Part shown: in pieces, positions 30,191-40,140 of the stretch | Layout of the letters: each line of letters begins with the position of its first letter | Position numbering within the stretch: the first letter of the stretch is position 1 | DNA from: Bradyrhizobium sp. SZCCT0148 | GTDB lineage: Bacteria > Pseudomonadota > Alphaproteobacteria > Rhizobiales > Xanthobacteraceae | Assembly: GCF_018129985.1 (NCBI RefSeq) | Contig: NZ_JAFCKT010000002.1 | Span: 62,001-126,000, forward strand | Length of the DNA stretch: 64,000 bases | Direction of reading: 5' to 3' | Made by a program: the position numbers and the translations under genes | The notes under the pieces: generated by a model | Told to the model about the DNA's origin: nothing | Databases searched by the model: none | The model's input: only the letters and a program-made list of their open reading frames with translations

Positions 30191-31671
30191 TCACTTGCCG
30201 GCGACGAAATAGAAGTCCTGCCGTCCGGAGACCGACCCGTAGCTGAACGGCTTTTGCCTACGGCCGGTGGCCTCCATGACATCGTCGCGAACGAAATCGA
30301 ACAGCCTGCGGACCTCGAGGCCCGGCGTTGGAAGATTCTTGACGAATGCGGTCGCGAACGGGCTGTTGGTCCCGTCACCGTCGAGCGCGGTCTCACCATC
30401 CTTGGCGGCAAAGACCACCAGCGTGCCCGCCTCCGGCTCCAACGGCGCCAGGCCACGCGACACCGAACGCGACGCCACCGTCAACGTGCGCTTCATTTGC
30501 GCCGCGAACGGGTTGTCGCGGCAGGCATCGAGGATGATGAGCCGCAGTTTCCTGGCGCGCTCCGCTGCATTGAGCACCTGATCGACCGGCACGGCTTCAA
30601 ATCCGATCTCGCGATCCGCCGCGAGCTTCGCATCCGTCGGAATGAGGTAATTGACTCCGCCGATTTCCATGCCGTGCCCGGCATAATACACGACGGCCCA
30701 ATCCGCCGTCTCCGCACGGGCCGCGAACTCGCGCAAGGCATTCACCAGCGCATCCTTGCGCAAATTGGTCAGCAGGGTGACCGCTTCGAATCCGGTCAGC
30801 CTCAGCACGTCGGCAACGAGGTTTGCGTCGCGCACGGGGTTCGGCAGGGCGGCGACGTTTTCATAGGCCGAATTGCCGATGACAAGGGCGATGCGGCGTT
30901 CGCCGCTCGGCGATTCTGAGGCCGCGACCGCCGCCGCAGCGCCGGATTTCTCGACCAATATCGTTGCCGGTCGAGACGACGGCAATCTCGCGAGCCGCTC
31001 GCGCGCCTTGTCCTGCGCCCATTTGGTCGCGCCGTGACCTAGCGCGAGCGTCGCACTGAAATCGGCCTTCGCCTTGGCGACATCGCCAAGCTTCTCGTAG
31101 GCCAGTCCGCGATTGACATAGGCATTCGCGTAGCCGGGATCCACGCGTATTGTCTCGGTGTAGTCAGCGATGGCCCGCTCGTGGTCGCCCTTCTTGCCGT
31201 AGGCATTGCCACGGTTGAAATAGGCGTTCGCATTCGTGGGCTGCAGTCGGATCGCTCCGGCATAATCGGCAATGGCGCGGTCCAGGTCGCCTTTGTTGCT
31301 GTAGGCGTTGCCGCGGTTGTATACGCGTTCGCATAGGCCGGATCGATCCGGATCGTCGCGGTGTAGTCCGCGATGGCCCGATCCCTGTCGCCTTTGTTGC
31401 TGTAACCGTTGCCCCGATTGTAGTAGGCGTCCGCGTGGGTCGGATCGAGCCGGATCGTCGCGGTATAGTCGGCTATGGCGCGATCCGTGTCGCCGCTGGC
31501 GGCATAGGCATTGCCACGATCGTAATACGCACTGGCGTCGTTGGGATTTCGCCTGACGGCCTCGGAGGCGGTGGTAACAGCGGCGTTCACCTCGCCTTTG
31601 ATGCGGTCATTGGCATCTGCGGGCCCGGCGAGAATGAGAAGTGCAAAGCAATGGAATAATCTGCGAAGCAT
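30191..31671 (-). pseudogene. caspase-domain/TPR protein, frameshifted
   Basis: The gene encodes an exported protein of about 493 residues in two frames. The signal peptide MLRRLFHCFALLILAGPADA is followed by TPR units of 34 residues (DAYYNRGNGYSNKGDRDRAI pattern), then a C14 caspase-like domain. Its dyad is visible as YYAGHGMEIGG (His) and ILDACRDNP (Cys). Near 31320 the repeat should read AYYNRG, but one T of TATTAC is missing; frame 1 continues to a stop near 31039 with nonsense sequence, and the correct frame resumes beyond. The caspase part alone could start at 31144. It is either a true one-base deletion or a sequencing error. Confidence 0.85.
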
Positions 31672-31749
31672 GCGACAGCCCACGCGCAATATCGGGGACG
31701 GGAAGCAGTATTAAGCGACGCAAATTTATTGGAGCAACCCGCCCGGCTG

Positions 31750-31765
31750 TGTGATCTAAATCACA
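31750..31765. promoter_or_regulatory. perfect Crp-type palindrome upstream of the caspase gene
   Basis: TGTGA-TCTAAA-TCACA is the exact Crp/Fnr-superfamily consensus (TGTGA-N6-TCACA). It is centred about 86 bp before the caspase ATG (31671). On the minus strand TAAATT (31728-31723) or TAATAC (31713-31708) could serve as the -10. Confidence 0.6.
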
Positions 31766-31831
31766 AAAATTGCAGCCGCGGGCCATCGGCAGCCGCGGCA
31801 TGCAATCCGAATGCTCACGCGGCTGGCCGGA

Positions 31832-33508
31832 TCAGGCCCGCCCCGCCATCGCAGCGGCTTCTGCTGCAGCGCGCTGCATGCTGGTCGACATCTCGTTCGT
31901 CACCGTGCTCTGCTCCTCGATGGCTGCGGCGGTCGACGTCACGTACTCGCTGACATTGTTGATCGCCTGCTTAATCGAACTGAGCGCGCCGACGACGTCG
32001 CCCGAGATCTGGTTGAGGCTGCCGATCTCCTGACCGATCTTGTCGGTCGCCTGCTTAGCCTGGTTGGCGAGGCCCTTCACCTCGGAGGCGACGACAGCGA
32101 AGCCGCGGCCGGCCTCGCCGGCGCGGGCGGATTCGATCGTGGCGTTGAGCGCGAGCAGATTGATCTGACCGGTGATGTTGCTGATCATCTCGACGATGCC
32201 GCTCATCGCCTGCGCGGCGTCGGTGAGGCGTTGGGCCTGCGCGTCGGCAGAGGAAACCTGCTCCACGGCGCCGGCCGCCGTCTCGCGTGACTTCGTCATG
32301 GCCTCGGAGATTTCGCGAACGGAGGCGTTCAGCTCTTCCGAGCCGGCAGCGACCGATTCCATCATGGCGCGGACGCGCTCATTGCCCATGCGGACCAGCA
32401 CCTGTTTCGTGACGTCCGTGGCATATTTGACGACCTTGAACGGCTTGCCATTGAGATCGAGGATCGGGTTGTAGGAGGCCTGAATGTAAATCTCCTTGCC
32501 GCCCTTGCCGATGCGCTTGTATTCGGCCGCCTGATATTCACCGCGGTTGAGCGCAGCCCAGAACTCGCGATAGGCGGCACCGTCGCGCTCGCCGGGCTCG
32601 ACGAACATGCTGTGGTGCTTGCCCTTGATCTCAGCCAGCGAATAGCCGAGCGCACCGAGGAAATTGGCATTGGCGGTGAGGATCGTGCCATCCATGTGAA
32701 ACTCGATCACGGCCTGGGCCTTGTCGATCGCCGCGATCTGGCCGGCGAGATCTGCGTTCTTCAGTTTCTCCGCCGTGACGTCGGTGGCGAACTTGACCAC
32801 GCCGAAGGGCTTCCCGGTATCGTCCATCACGGGGTTGTAGCTCGCCAGGATCCAGACCTCCTTGCCGCCCTTGCCGATGCGCTTGAACTCGCCGGCCTGG
32901 ACCTCACCACGGTTAAGTTTCTGCCAGAATTCACGATACGCCGCGCTGTCCCGCTCTGCCTGGGGGATGAAGAGGCTGTGATGCTTGCCTTCGATCTCGG
33001 CCAGCGAATAACCGAGCGCACCGCAGAAGTTCTGGTTGGCGGAGACGATGGTGCCATCCAGCTTGAACTCGATGACGGCCTGGGCCCGGTTGATGGCGGC
33101 AATCTTGGACGCATCGGCCATGCTGCGAAGCTTCTTCGCCGTGATCTCGGTTGCGATCTTGATCACCTTGACCGGCTTGCCGTCATTGCCGAGCACCGGA
33201 TTGTAGGACGCTTCGATCCAGATCTCACCACCGCCACTCGCGATGCGCTTGAACTCGGCCGCCTGGAATTCGCCGCGGCGCAGGGCAGCCCAGAACGCCT
33301 GGTACTCGGCGCCGTCACGCTGATCGACCGGCACGAACATGGAGTGGTGCTTGCCCTGGATCTGCTCGAGGCGGTATCCAAGTGCGTCCAGGAAGTTCTT
33401 GTTGGCTGTGATGATCGAGCCGTCCATGTTGAACTCGATCAAGGCCTGCGAGCGGCCGATCGCATCGATCTGAGCCTGAGCATCGCCGTGGGATTTGCGA
33501 CCGAACAT
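31832..33508 (-). CDS. soluble methyl-accepting chemotaxis protein with three PAS domains
   Basis: A 558-residue cytoplasmic chemoreceptor. Three tandem PAS-PAC modules of about 120 residues (approximately 12-130, 135-252 and 257-375) share IEFxxDGxIxxANxNF, GKHHSxF and EFKRI-type blocks. The MCP signalling domain follows from about 385, with the hairpin tip in [20 protein letters not shown] and [15 protein letters not shown]. No transmembrane helix or periplasmic domain is present, so it senses an internal signal (often redox or energy state through PAS cofactors). The ATG at 33508 follows GGAGCAAGAG; an upstream start is possible. The signalling domain ends early, without a CheR-tethering pentapeptide. 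Confidence 0.93.
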   Translation of the reverse strand: MFGRKSHGDAQAQIDAIGRSQALIEFNMDGSIITANKNFLDALGYRLEQIQGKHHSMFVPVDQRDGAEYQAFWAALRRGEFQAAEFKRIASGGGEIWIEASYNPVLGNDGKPVKVIKIATEITAKKLRSMADASKIAAINRAQAVIEFKLDGTIVSANQNFCGALGYSLAEIEGKHHSLFIPQAERDSAAYREFWQKLNRGEVQAGEFKRIGKGGKEVWILASYNPVMDDTGKPFGVVKFATDVTAEKLKNADLAGQIAAIDKAQAVIEFHMDGTILTANANFLGALGYSLAEIKGKHHSMFVEPGERDGAAYREFWAALNRGEYQAAEYKRIGKGGKEIYIQASYNPILDLNGKPFKVVKYATDVTKQVLVRMGNERVRAMMESVAAGSEELNASVREISEAMTKSRETAAGAVEQVSSADAQAQRLTDAAQAMSGIVEMISNITGQINLLALNATIESARAGEAGRGFAVVASEVKGLANQAKQATDKIGQEIGSLNQISGDVVGALSSIKQAINNVSEYVTSTAAAIEEQSTVTNEMSTSMQRAAAEAAAMAGRA

Positions 33509-33998
33509 TTCTCTTGCTCCAAAATTGACATGTCGCTCGCGGTGCATTCGCCCGAAGCGCCCTCAGCATTCGTTGTGTCGCCGGATGTCGTACGGTCGGA
33601 AGTCTTACCCGCACGCATCCGCGCTCAGGAGCAAGTACATGACTAGAATTATCAGAGTATTTGTCCGATCGAAGACACAACAGCCGGATTTTGCCAGCGC
33701 GATTAACCTGACAACGACGCGCGTCCACCTCCGCAGTGCCGCGGGCCTTGAACTGCAAAGGCCGCGCTAAGATCGCTATCGGTATTCGGCAACGCCGCCG
33801 GGCGGCGGATCATCTGCGGGCGAACAGGACGAACTCGCACCTGTGCGAAGCTGCTCAGGCATTTTGTCGCAGTGCCAGCAATTCGGTGCAGCTGCATGCT
33901 TCGGCGGAGATCGCCGACGCCGCCGGTCGTTCCGTGCAATCTCCAATTGGTAGCGCGAAGATTCGGATTCGGTAGTTTGATCTTTTTAGGATGCTGAT
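33509..33998. other. 490-bp noncoding gap between divergent MCP and AraC genes
   Basis: No convincing frame, repeat or terminator is visible. It is less GC-rich near 33630-33700 and contains a GC hairpin GCCGCGGGCCTT...AAGGCCGCGC around 33739-33767. It should hold the promoters of the two divergent genes, but I see no canonical pair of hexamers. Confidence 0.5.
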
Positions 33999-34970
33999 GT
34001 GAGCGCCGTCTCCTACCTTGACCGCTATTCGCTGCTTCGGTCGCACGACGGCGAGTTCGCGCGCGACCGCCTGTTCGCAGTGTATGGCGCCGATCGATTC
34101 GAGACGCATGACCGCGAGTTCGGTATCCATGCCAATCTAGTTCGCTTGAGTTCGATCGGCCTCGCCTTCTGCGCCTACGATGGTGCAGCGTCACTGTCCT
34201 TTCCGGATTCGCAGATCCTTCGCCAGTTCTTCTCCATCCAGGGAGCTGCGGACTTCAGCACCAAAGGACGTCGCCAGCCGATCGAGGCCTGGAGCCCGAT
34301 GATCCCCGGCGACGCCAGGCTCGATCTCGACTTCGCGCCGGGCTACCGGCAACTCGTGCTGAGGATGGATGCCGCCGTGCTCGAGCGTCTGGCGAAGAGC
34401 CTGGTTGGCGACGACAGCAGCACGAAGCTGCGCTTCGTCGACGGCAAGGCCGATTCCGCCATGATGGCGCAGGTGCGCCAGGACGTCTTCAGATTTGCCG
34501 AGGAGCTGGAACGGTTCGGACAGGATTACGCGCCCATCGCCATCGCCGAGCTCGAACGGGCGCTGATGGTGCGAATTCTTCTGGCGCACCCGCACAGCTT
34601 CACGAATCGGCTGCATCGCACGCCGCCTGGCGCCAATCGGACCTTGGTCGACCTCGTGGAGTCCTACGTGGCGGCGCATTGGGACGAGCCGCTCGATCTG
34701 GAAAAGATCGCCGAGATCGCCAATGTGAGCGTGCGGACGATCTTCCGCGAATTCTCCGATGCCGGACGGGGATCACCCGGCCAGTTCGCGCGGCGCATTC
34801 GGCTCGATCGCGCAGCGGAGCTGTTGCGACGACCCGACGAGCAAACCAGCGTGCTGGCCGTGGCGTTCAAATGCGGCTTCCAAAATCTCGGCCGCTTCGC
34901 ATCCGAATATCGTCGGGCCATCGGCGAGCTGCCGTCCGAGACTTTGAAGAATGCGAGACGCAGGCAGTAA
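33999..34970 (+). CDS. AraC family transcriptional regulator
   Basis: A 323-residue regulator. The N-terminal about 200 residues look like an AraC-binding-2 sensor domain (FSIQGAADFSTKGRRQ, YRQLVLRMDAAVLERL). The C-terminal double helix-turn-helix starts near residue 215 with YVAAHWDEPLDLEKIAEIAN and SVRTIFREFSDAGRGSPGQF, ending in VAFKCGFQNLGRFASEYRRAIGE. The start is a GTG at 33999 preceded by AGGA. Target genes are not apparent; neighbours are unrelated. Confidence 0.92.
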   Translation: MSAVSYLDRYSLLRSHDGEFARDRLFAVYGADRFETHDREFGIHANLVRLSSIGLAFCAYDGAASLSFPDSQILRQFFSIQGAADFSTKGRRQPIEAWSPMIPGDARLDLDFAPGYRQLVLRMDAAVLERLAKSLVGDDSSTKLRFVDGKADSAMMAQVRQDVFRFAEELERFGQDYAPIAIAELERALMVRILLAHPHSFTNRLHRTPPGANRTLVDLVESYVAAHWDEPLDLEKIAEIANVSVRTIFREFSDAGRGSPGQFARRIRLDRAAELLRRPDEQTSVLAVAFKCGFQNLGRFASEYRRAIGELPSETLKNARRRQ

Positions 34971-35051
34971 GAGACCCATGCGCTTGCCGGCTGCGCCGCG
35001 CTGCGAATGAGCGATGCGTCGCCTTGAATGGCGCGGCAGCTGGATAGGCTC

Positions 35052-35933
35052 TCAACCCCTCCCCATCGCCGCGATCGCGTCCGCGATCTCGATCGTGCGC
35101 CGCGCCATGTCGGCGTGCAGGCGCTCCACCATCGCACCATCGAGACGAATCGCGCCGCGCGAGACGTTCTCCGGCAGTTCGAACGCCGCGATGATTTTTC
35201 GGGCGCGCGCGACTTCCTCTTCGGGCGGGGTGAAGATCGCGTTGCAGGCGTCGATCTGCGAAGGGTGGATCAGCGTCTTGCCGTCGAAACCGAGATCGCG
35301 GCCTTGCGCGCATTCGGTGGCAAACCCGTCGGGATTGGCGATGTCGCTGTAGGGGCCGTCGAGGATTTCGAGGCCATGAGCGCGCGTCGCCAGGATGCAA
35401 TGGGTGATCATCGGGATCATCGCGGCACGGCCCGGCAGCATCCTGATCCGCGTCTCGCGCGAGATGTCGTTCGGGCCGAACACGAAACCCGACAAGCGCC
35501 GCGTTGCATCGCGCCCCGCTGCGGCCAGCTCTTCGGCGTGCAGCACGGCGCGCGCGGTCTCGATCATGGCCCAGACCTTCACGGTCGGCGCGGCGTCAAG
35601 CTCGGCGAGCTTCCGGCCGATCGTGTCGAGATCTTCGATGCTTGAAACTTTTGGAACCAGGATGCCGTCGGGCGAGGCCTTGGCAGCCATCGCGACGTCA
35701 TCGGCCCACCAGGGCGTGTCGAGGCCGTTGGTACGGATCAGGATCTCGCGCTTGCCGAACCCCTTGGCGGCGATGGCCGCCGCGACTCCATCGCGCGCTG
35801 CAGCTTTGGCGTCGGGGGCGACGGAATCTTCCAGATCCAGGATGAGGCCGTCGGCAGCGAGATTGCGCGCCTTTTCCAGCGCGCGGGGATTGGAGCCGGG
35901 CATGAACAAATGGCTGCGGCGCGGGCGGATCAT
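35052..35933 (-). CDS. CoA ester lyase (HpcH/HpaI / CitE-like)
   Basis: A 293-residue TIM-barrel lyase of the citrate lyase beta/malyl-CoA lyase family. Markers are RSHLFMPGSNPRALEKA at the start, LILDLEDSVAPDAK with the Mg-binding acidic residues, the IRTNGLDTPWW strand and FDGKTLIHPSQID near the end. Family members cleave citramalyl-, malyl- or beta-methylmalyl-CoA. The substrate is not certain; no other pathway gene is adjacent. Confidence 0.9.
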   Translation of the reverse strand: MIRPRRSHLFMPGSNPRALEKARNLAADGLILDLEDSVAPDAKAAARDGVAAAIAAKGFGKREILIRTNGLDTPWWADDVAMAAKASPDGILVPKVSSIEDLDTIGRKLAELDAAPTVKVWAMIETARAVLHAEELAAAGRDATRRLSGFVFGPNDISRETRIRMLPGRAAMIPMITHCILATRAHGLEILDGPYSDIANPDGFATECAQGRDLGFDGKTLIHPSQIDACNAIFTPPEEEVARARKIIAAFELPENVSRGAIRLDGAMVERLHADMARRTIEIADAIAAMGRG

Positions 35934-36042
35934 GCAAGCGTTCCTTCCGGTTTTCTCAAACGGGCTTCACCGGAGCCGATAACATCTGGCCTGCCTGTTC
36001 GAAAGGCTTGTTCGCCTTGGCGGTATATGATTAGGCATAGCC

Positions 36043-36687
36043 ATGATGACATTCCCAAAGCATTTGCTGGAAGGCTATCAGGCCTTCGCCACCCAGCGGC
36101 TGCCGACCGAGCAGAGCCGCTACCGCGACCTGTCGGTGAAGGGGCAGTCGCCGGAAGTGATGGTGATCGGCTGCTGCGACAGCCGCGTCTCGCCCGAGGT
36201 GATCTTCGACGTCGGCCCGGGCGAATTGTTCGTGGTCCGCAACATCGCCAATCTGGTGCCGGTGTATCAGCCGGACGGCAATGCGCATGGCGTCTCGGCC
36301 GCGCTGGAATATGCGGTGACGGTGCTGAAGGTGAAGCACATCGTGGTGCTCGGCCACGCCCAGTGCGGCGGCATCCGCGCCTTCGTCGATAAGATCGAGC
36401 CGCTGACGCCCGGCGACTTCATCGGCAAATGGATGCAGATGTTCATCAAGCCCGGCGAAGTGGTCGAACAGCGCGACCACGAGACCATGGCGCAATTCGT
36501 CGAGCGCATCGAGAAGGCCGCGGTGTTCCGTAGCCTGGAAAATTTGATGACGTTCCCGTTCGTTCGCAAGGCGGTCGACAGCGGCCAGATGCAGACCCAC
36601 GGCGCCTATTTCGGCGTCGCGGAGGGATCGCTGTTCGTGCTGGACAAGACCAGCAAGGAATTCAAGAACGCGCGCAGCGTGGCATAG
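36043..36687 (+). CDS. beta-class carbonic anhydrase
   Basis: A 214-residue enzyme interconverting CO2 and bicarbonate. The zinc ligands are visible: Cys45 in CDSRVSP, and His105 and Cys108 in VLGHAQCGG. The Asp-Arg dyad is in the CDSR motif. RNIANLVP is also typical. No signal peptide, so cytoplasmic. The second codon is also ATG, so the exact start is uncertain by one residue. Single gene, followed by a class A repeat. Confidence 0.95.
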   Translation: MMTFPKHLLEGYQAFATQRLPTEQSRYRDLSVKGQSPEVMVIGCCDSRVSPEVIFDVGPGELFVVRNIANLVPVYQPDGNAHGVSAALEYAVTVLKVKHIVVLGHAQCGGIRAFVDKIEPLTPGDFIGKWMQMFIKPGEVVEQRDHETMAQFVERIEKAAVFRSLENLMTFPFVRKAVDSGQMQTHGAYFGVAEGSLFVLDKTSKEFKNARSVA

Positions 36688-36711
36688 GCCTGCGTCGGCT
36701 CGGCTTGAATT

Positions 36712-36801
36712 CGTAGGGTGGGAAGGCGCAACGCGCCGCGCCCACCATCTTTACCGATCGAAAAAACACAGGTGGTGGGCACGCTTCGTTTTGCCCACCC
36801 G
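36712..36801. repeat. class A palindromic intergenic repeat, copy 2
   Basis: CGTAGGGTGGGAAGGCGCAACGCGC..GCCCACCATC, spacer, GGTGGTGGGCACGCTTCGTTTTGCCCACCC. It sits between convergent carbonic anhydrase and asd genes. Confidence 0.8.
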
Positions 36802-36816
36802 TCCGAGACGGCCGCG

Positions 36817-37851
36817 TCAGGCCGCCTTTTTCTTCGCGCTGATCAGCTTGCGGTTGATCAGGACTTCCGCGATCTGGATCGCGTTGAGAGCTGCGCCCTT
36901 GCGGAGGTTGTCGGACACGCACCACAGCACGAGGCCGTTCTCCACCGTCGCGTCCTCGCGGATGCGGCTGATGTAGGTGGCGTCCTCGCCGGCCGCTTCG
37001 TACGGCGTGGCGTAGCCACCGGGCTCGTGCTTGTCGATGACGAGGCAGCCGGGCGACTTGCGCAGGATGTCGCGCGCTTCATCCGCGCTGATCGGATTTT
37101 CGAACTCGATGTTGACGGCTTCGGAGTGGCCGACGAACACCGGCACGCGCACGCAGGTGGCGGAGAGCTTGATCTTGGAATCAAGGATCTTCTTGGTCTC
37201 CGCCATCATCTTCCACTCTTCCTTGGTGTAGCCGTCCTCCATGAAGACGTCGATCTGGGGGATGATGTTGAAGGCGATGCGCGCGGGAAACTTCTTATTG
37301 ACGATTTCGCTGTTGGTGTAGACGGCCTTGGTCTGCGAGAACAGCTCGTCCATCGCGTCCTTGCCGGCGCCCGACACCGATTGATAGGTCGAGACCACGA
37401 CACGCTTGATCGTCGCCTTGTCGTGCAGCGGCTTCAGCGCGACCACGAGCTGCGCGGTCGAGCAGTTCGGGTTGGCGATGATGTTCTTCTTCTTGAACCC
37501 GGCCGTCGCATCCGCATTCACTTCGGGAACGATCAGCGGCACATCCGGGTCCATGCGCCAAGCCGAGGAATTGTCGATCACGACAGCGCCGGCGGCGCCG
37601 ATCTTCGGCGACCATTCCTTCGACACCTCGCCGCCGGCCGACATCAGGCAGATGTCGACGTCGGAGAAGTCGTAATGCTCGAGCGCCTTGCACTTCAGGG
37701 TCCGGTCGCCATAGGAGACCTCGACGCCGACGCTGCGGCGTGAGGCCAGGGCCACGACCTCGTCCGCGGGAAATTTGCGCTCATCGAGAATGTTGAGCAT
37801 TTCCCGTCCGACATTGCCGGTCGCGCCGACGACTGCGACTTTGTAACCCAT
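36817..37851 (-). CDS. asd: aspartate-semialdehyde dehydrogenase
   Basis: A 344-residue NADPH enzyme that makes aspartate semialdehyde for lysine, threonine, methionine and peptidoglycan. The Rossmann start is VAVVGATGNVGREML, the catalytic Cys is in NPNCSTAQLVVAL, and the substrate region has FNIIPQIDVF. Ends in a Lys-rich tail (RKLISAKKKAA). Normal length. Functionally connected with dapF elsewhere in the window. Confidence 0.97.
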   Translation of the reverse strand: MGYKVAVVGATGNVGREMLNILDERKFPADEVVALASRRSVGVEVSYGDRTLKCKALEHYDFSDVDICLMSAGGEVSKEWSPKIGAAGAVVIDNSSAWRMDPDVPLIVPEVNADATAGFKKKNIIANPNCSTAQLVVALKPLHDKATIKRVVVSTYQSVSGAGKDAMDELFSQTKAVYTNSEIVNKKFPARIAFNIIPQIDVFMEDGYTKEEWKMMAETKKILDSKIKLSATCVRVPVFVGHSEAVNIEFENPISADEARDILRKSPGCLVIDKHEPGGYATPYEAAGEDATYISRIREDATVENGLVLWCVSDNLRKGAALNAIQIAEVLINRKLISAKKKAA

Positions 37852-37967
37852 CGTTCACTCTCCGATGAAATAGCCCGTTCCCGAAGCTGACGCTTAAACA
37901 GGAAGAGCAGCGCTTCTATGCGAGAACCAGCCGCAAGACAACGTTGGACCATCCTTGAAGGCCGTGG

Positions 37968-38762
37968 ATGCAGTCGCTCGAGGCCAGCACGGCCGCAATC
38001 CCCACCCGGACCAGTCTCTATCTGACGCTGGCAGCCTTCGCCGACGAGGTGGTCGGTACGCTGGCGCGCCTGATTGCCTATGTGGGGACGCTGGCCTTGT
38101 TTGCCATCCTCGCCCTCGCGGCGCTCGGCCAGCTGCCCGAACTGCACGACGACGAGCCGGCGCTGCGGCCGGGCTGGAGCACGGCCGACCGCTCGCACCC
38201 GGCCTTCGCCCTGAGCCGGATCGATTCATCAGAAAAAACAGCCTCTTATACCATCCTTCGGCATCCCGAAGGCGGCCGCAAGGACGTCATGCGCTGGACG
38301 AGTGCGGCAGACCAGCCGCTGGCCGAGCTCGAAATCTATCGCGAAGGGGGCGAATTCGACGTGGCTCGTCCTGTCGCGATGGACCTCGCCGCCCTGATGG
38401 GCCTCGGGGCGGCCACCCCGCTCGAGCAAGCCGGCCTGGTCGAGACGAAATTCGGCCCCGTCGCGCTGTTCCGGCCGACCGGCACGGACAAGAATTCGCC
38501 GGCCTGCCTCGGCTACCTCAAGCGCAACGAGGAGCCGGGCTTGCAGATCTCCGGCTTCTCCTGCCAGGGCGATACGATCCCCGCCCGGCGTGCGGCGATC
38601 GCCTGCACGCTGAACCGGCTGACGCTGCTGACCTCGGGCAACGAGCCGAAGCTGGCGGAATTGTTCGCGCGGGCCGAGCTGAAGCGCCGGGCCTGCGACC
38701 TTGCGGGCTCGCCGGACTGGCTGCTGGGCGCGGCGAATGCGCAATTGCGCGGGGCGCTTTGA
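37968..38762 (+). CDS. conserved hypothetical single-pass membrane protein
   Basis: A 264-residue protein with one long hydrophobic segment at about residues 36-58 (LIAYVGTLALFAILALAALG) and a C-terminal periplasmic-looking domain with three cysteines (PACLGYLKR, GFSCQGD, IACTLNR). The topology resembles a small membrane-anchored protein with an extracytoplasmic domain. I do not recognise a domain. No neighbour suggests a role. Coding support comes from an intact long frame and GC3 bias like its neighbours. Confidence 0.7.
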   Translation: MQSLEASTAAIPTRTSLYLTLAAFADEVVGTLARLIAYVGTLALFAILALAALGQLPELHDDEPALRPGWSTADRSHPAFALSRIDSSEKTASYTILRHPEGGRKDVMRWTSAADQPLAELEIYREGGEFDVARPVAMDLAALMGLGAATPLEQAGLVETKFGPVALFRPTGTDKNSPACLGYLKRNEEPGLQISGFSCQGDTIPARRAAIACTLNRLTLLTSGNEPKLAELFARAELKRRACDLAGSPDWLLGAANAQLRGAL

Positions 38763-38932
38763 CTTACGTCAAGCTCCTGCATCAAGCTCAAGTGGCTGGT
38801 ATTGATGCAACTTTTGCCTGCGGGCACGATTATTCCAAGCCGGTGTGACCCAATAGACCTAGTTGCGCGCACCCCGGCCGGGCTAGTATGGGGATGAAAT
38901 CGACTGGCGGCCTGCCGCCTGAAGGGGACGTG

Positions 38933-39310
38933 ATGAGCTCGAAATTCTCTGCCAAATTGGCGACCATGCTTGCAGCGGGCGCCGTGATTGCAACGTCCCT
39001 CGTGACGCCCGCCTCGGCCGACAACAAGACCAAGCGCTATGACGACCGTGGCCGGCACTATTACGGCCCGAGCGGCCCCAACACCGTCTACCAGCAGGGC
39101 CGAACCCGTATCTATGTCAGCAAGCGCTCATGGCTCGACGGCGGCACGGAGGTCAATCCGGGCGACCGCAAGTTCTCCGATTACGCCTTTCCGCCGGCCG
39201 TGGGCTATCCGTCGTTCGCCCGCGAGAATCTGAACCGCCCGATCGACCGTCAGCCGCTCTCGCCGCCGCATGACGTCGGTGGTTACCCGCAGAATTTCCC
39301 GCTGTACTGA
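38933..39310 (+). CDS. small exported hypothetical protein
   Basis: A 125-residue protein with a signal peptide (FSAKLATMLAAGAVIATSLVT, cleavage near SADN). The mature part has RYDDRGRHYYGPSGPNTVYQQG, a SRSR-like basic RIYVSKRSWLDGGTEVNPGDRK and ends PQNFPLY. There are no cysteines. Conserved in Bradyrhizobium as far as I can tell, with no known function. The ATG at 38933 is preceded by GGGGA; an upstream in-frame ATG at 38888 would precede the signal peptide. Confidence 0.72.
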   Translation: MSSKFSAKLATMLAAGAVIATSLVTPASADNKTKRYDDRGRHYYGPSGPNTVYQQGRTRIYVSKRSWLDGGTEVNPGDRKFSDYAFPPAVGYPSFARENLNRPIDRQPLSPPHDVGGYPQNFPLY

Positions 39311-39330
39311 GCGGCGTCATCGACCGAATC

Positions 39331-39362
39331 AAAATGGCCGGGCTCGCGCCCGGCCATTTTTT
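39331..39362. terminator. Rho-independent terminator
   Basis: AATGGCCGGG (39333-39342), loop CTCGCG, CCCGGCCATT (39349-39358), then TTTT. The AAAA on the 5' side makes it bidirectional. Confidence 0.92.
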
Positions 39363-39481
39363 GCGGGTTACCCGCAGGCTCTCGATCGCAACGAATGCGT
39401 GGGCACGCTTCCGCCTTCGAGCTCCGGCGGACGGGTCGCTATTCGCACCCTGCAAGACCGGTCGTTCAAGCGAGATTCGCC

Positions 39482-40117
39482 TTACGCGTTCGCCGCCGGA
39501 TCATAACGCCTGCAGAACTCCTCGATCGCTTCGGAGCGGAAATCGGCGAGGCGCTCGAAGACGAGCTCATCCGGCCAATCCCACCACGCGATGCGGCGCA
39601 GGCTGTCCGCGACGGAATCAGGGAAACGCTTGCGGATGGGGCGCGCGGGAACGCCGCCGACGATCGTGTAGGGCTCGACGTCGCGGCTGACGACCGCGCC
39701 TGCCGCGATCACCGCGCCGTCGCCGACAGTCACGCCGGGCAGCAGGATGGCGGCGTGTCCGATCCAGACATCATTGCCGACGATGACGCGGTCGCCGCGA
39801 CGGTCCGCGAAGAAGTCACGGTCACGCGTCACGCCCGTTTCGTAGTATTCCGGGCAATAGGTGAAGCGATGCTGCGACGGCCGGCCCATCGGATGATTGG
39901 GCGCACCGATCCGCACCGAATTGGCGATGGCCGTGAACTTGCCGATTTGCGCGTCGGCGACCTCGCAATTCTCGCCGAGATAGGAGTAGTCGCCGAGCGA
40001 GGCATATTCGATGCGGGTGTTGCCGAGAATTTCGCAGCGCCGCCCGATCTGCGCCTCGCGCTGGCGCACCGTGTCATGGATGAAGGTTTCCGCGATCTTG
40101 GGCCGGGGCGTGTCCAT
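39482..40117 (-). CDS. hexapeptide-repeat acetyltransferase, phosphonate-metabolism type
   Basis: A 211-residue left-handed beta-helix transferase. Hexapeptide repeats occupy about residues 20-75 and 105-150 ([26 protein letters not shown] pattern, seen in parts). The loop [14 protein letters not shown] and the ending [17 protein letters not shown] closely follow the phn-associated acetyltransferase family (TIGR03308), usually encoded with the C-P lyase cluster. No phn genes are in the window, so it may act alone on another amine or sugar. No signal peptide. Confidence 0.85.
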   Translation of the reverse strand: MDTPRPKIAETFIHDTVRQREAQIGRRCEILGNTRIEYASLGDYSYLGENCEVADAQIGKFTAIANSVRIGAPNHPMGRPSQHRFTYCPEYYETGVTRDRDFFADRRGDRVIVGNDVWIGHAAILLPGVTVGDGAVIAAGAVVSRDVEPYTIVGGVPARPIRKRFPDSVADSLRRIAWWDWPDELVFERLADFRSEAIEEFCRRYDPAANA

Positions 40118-40140
40118 GATTTAGCTCCGGGAGCAGGGGC

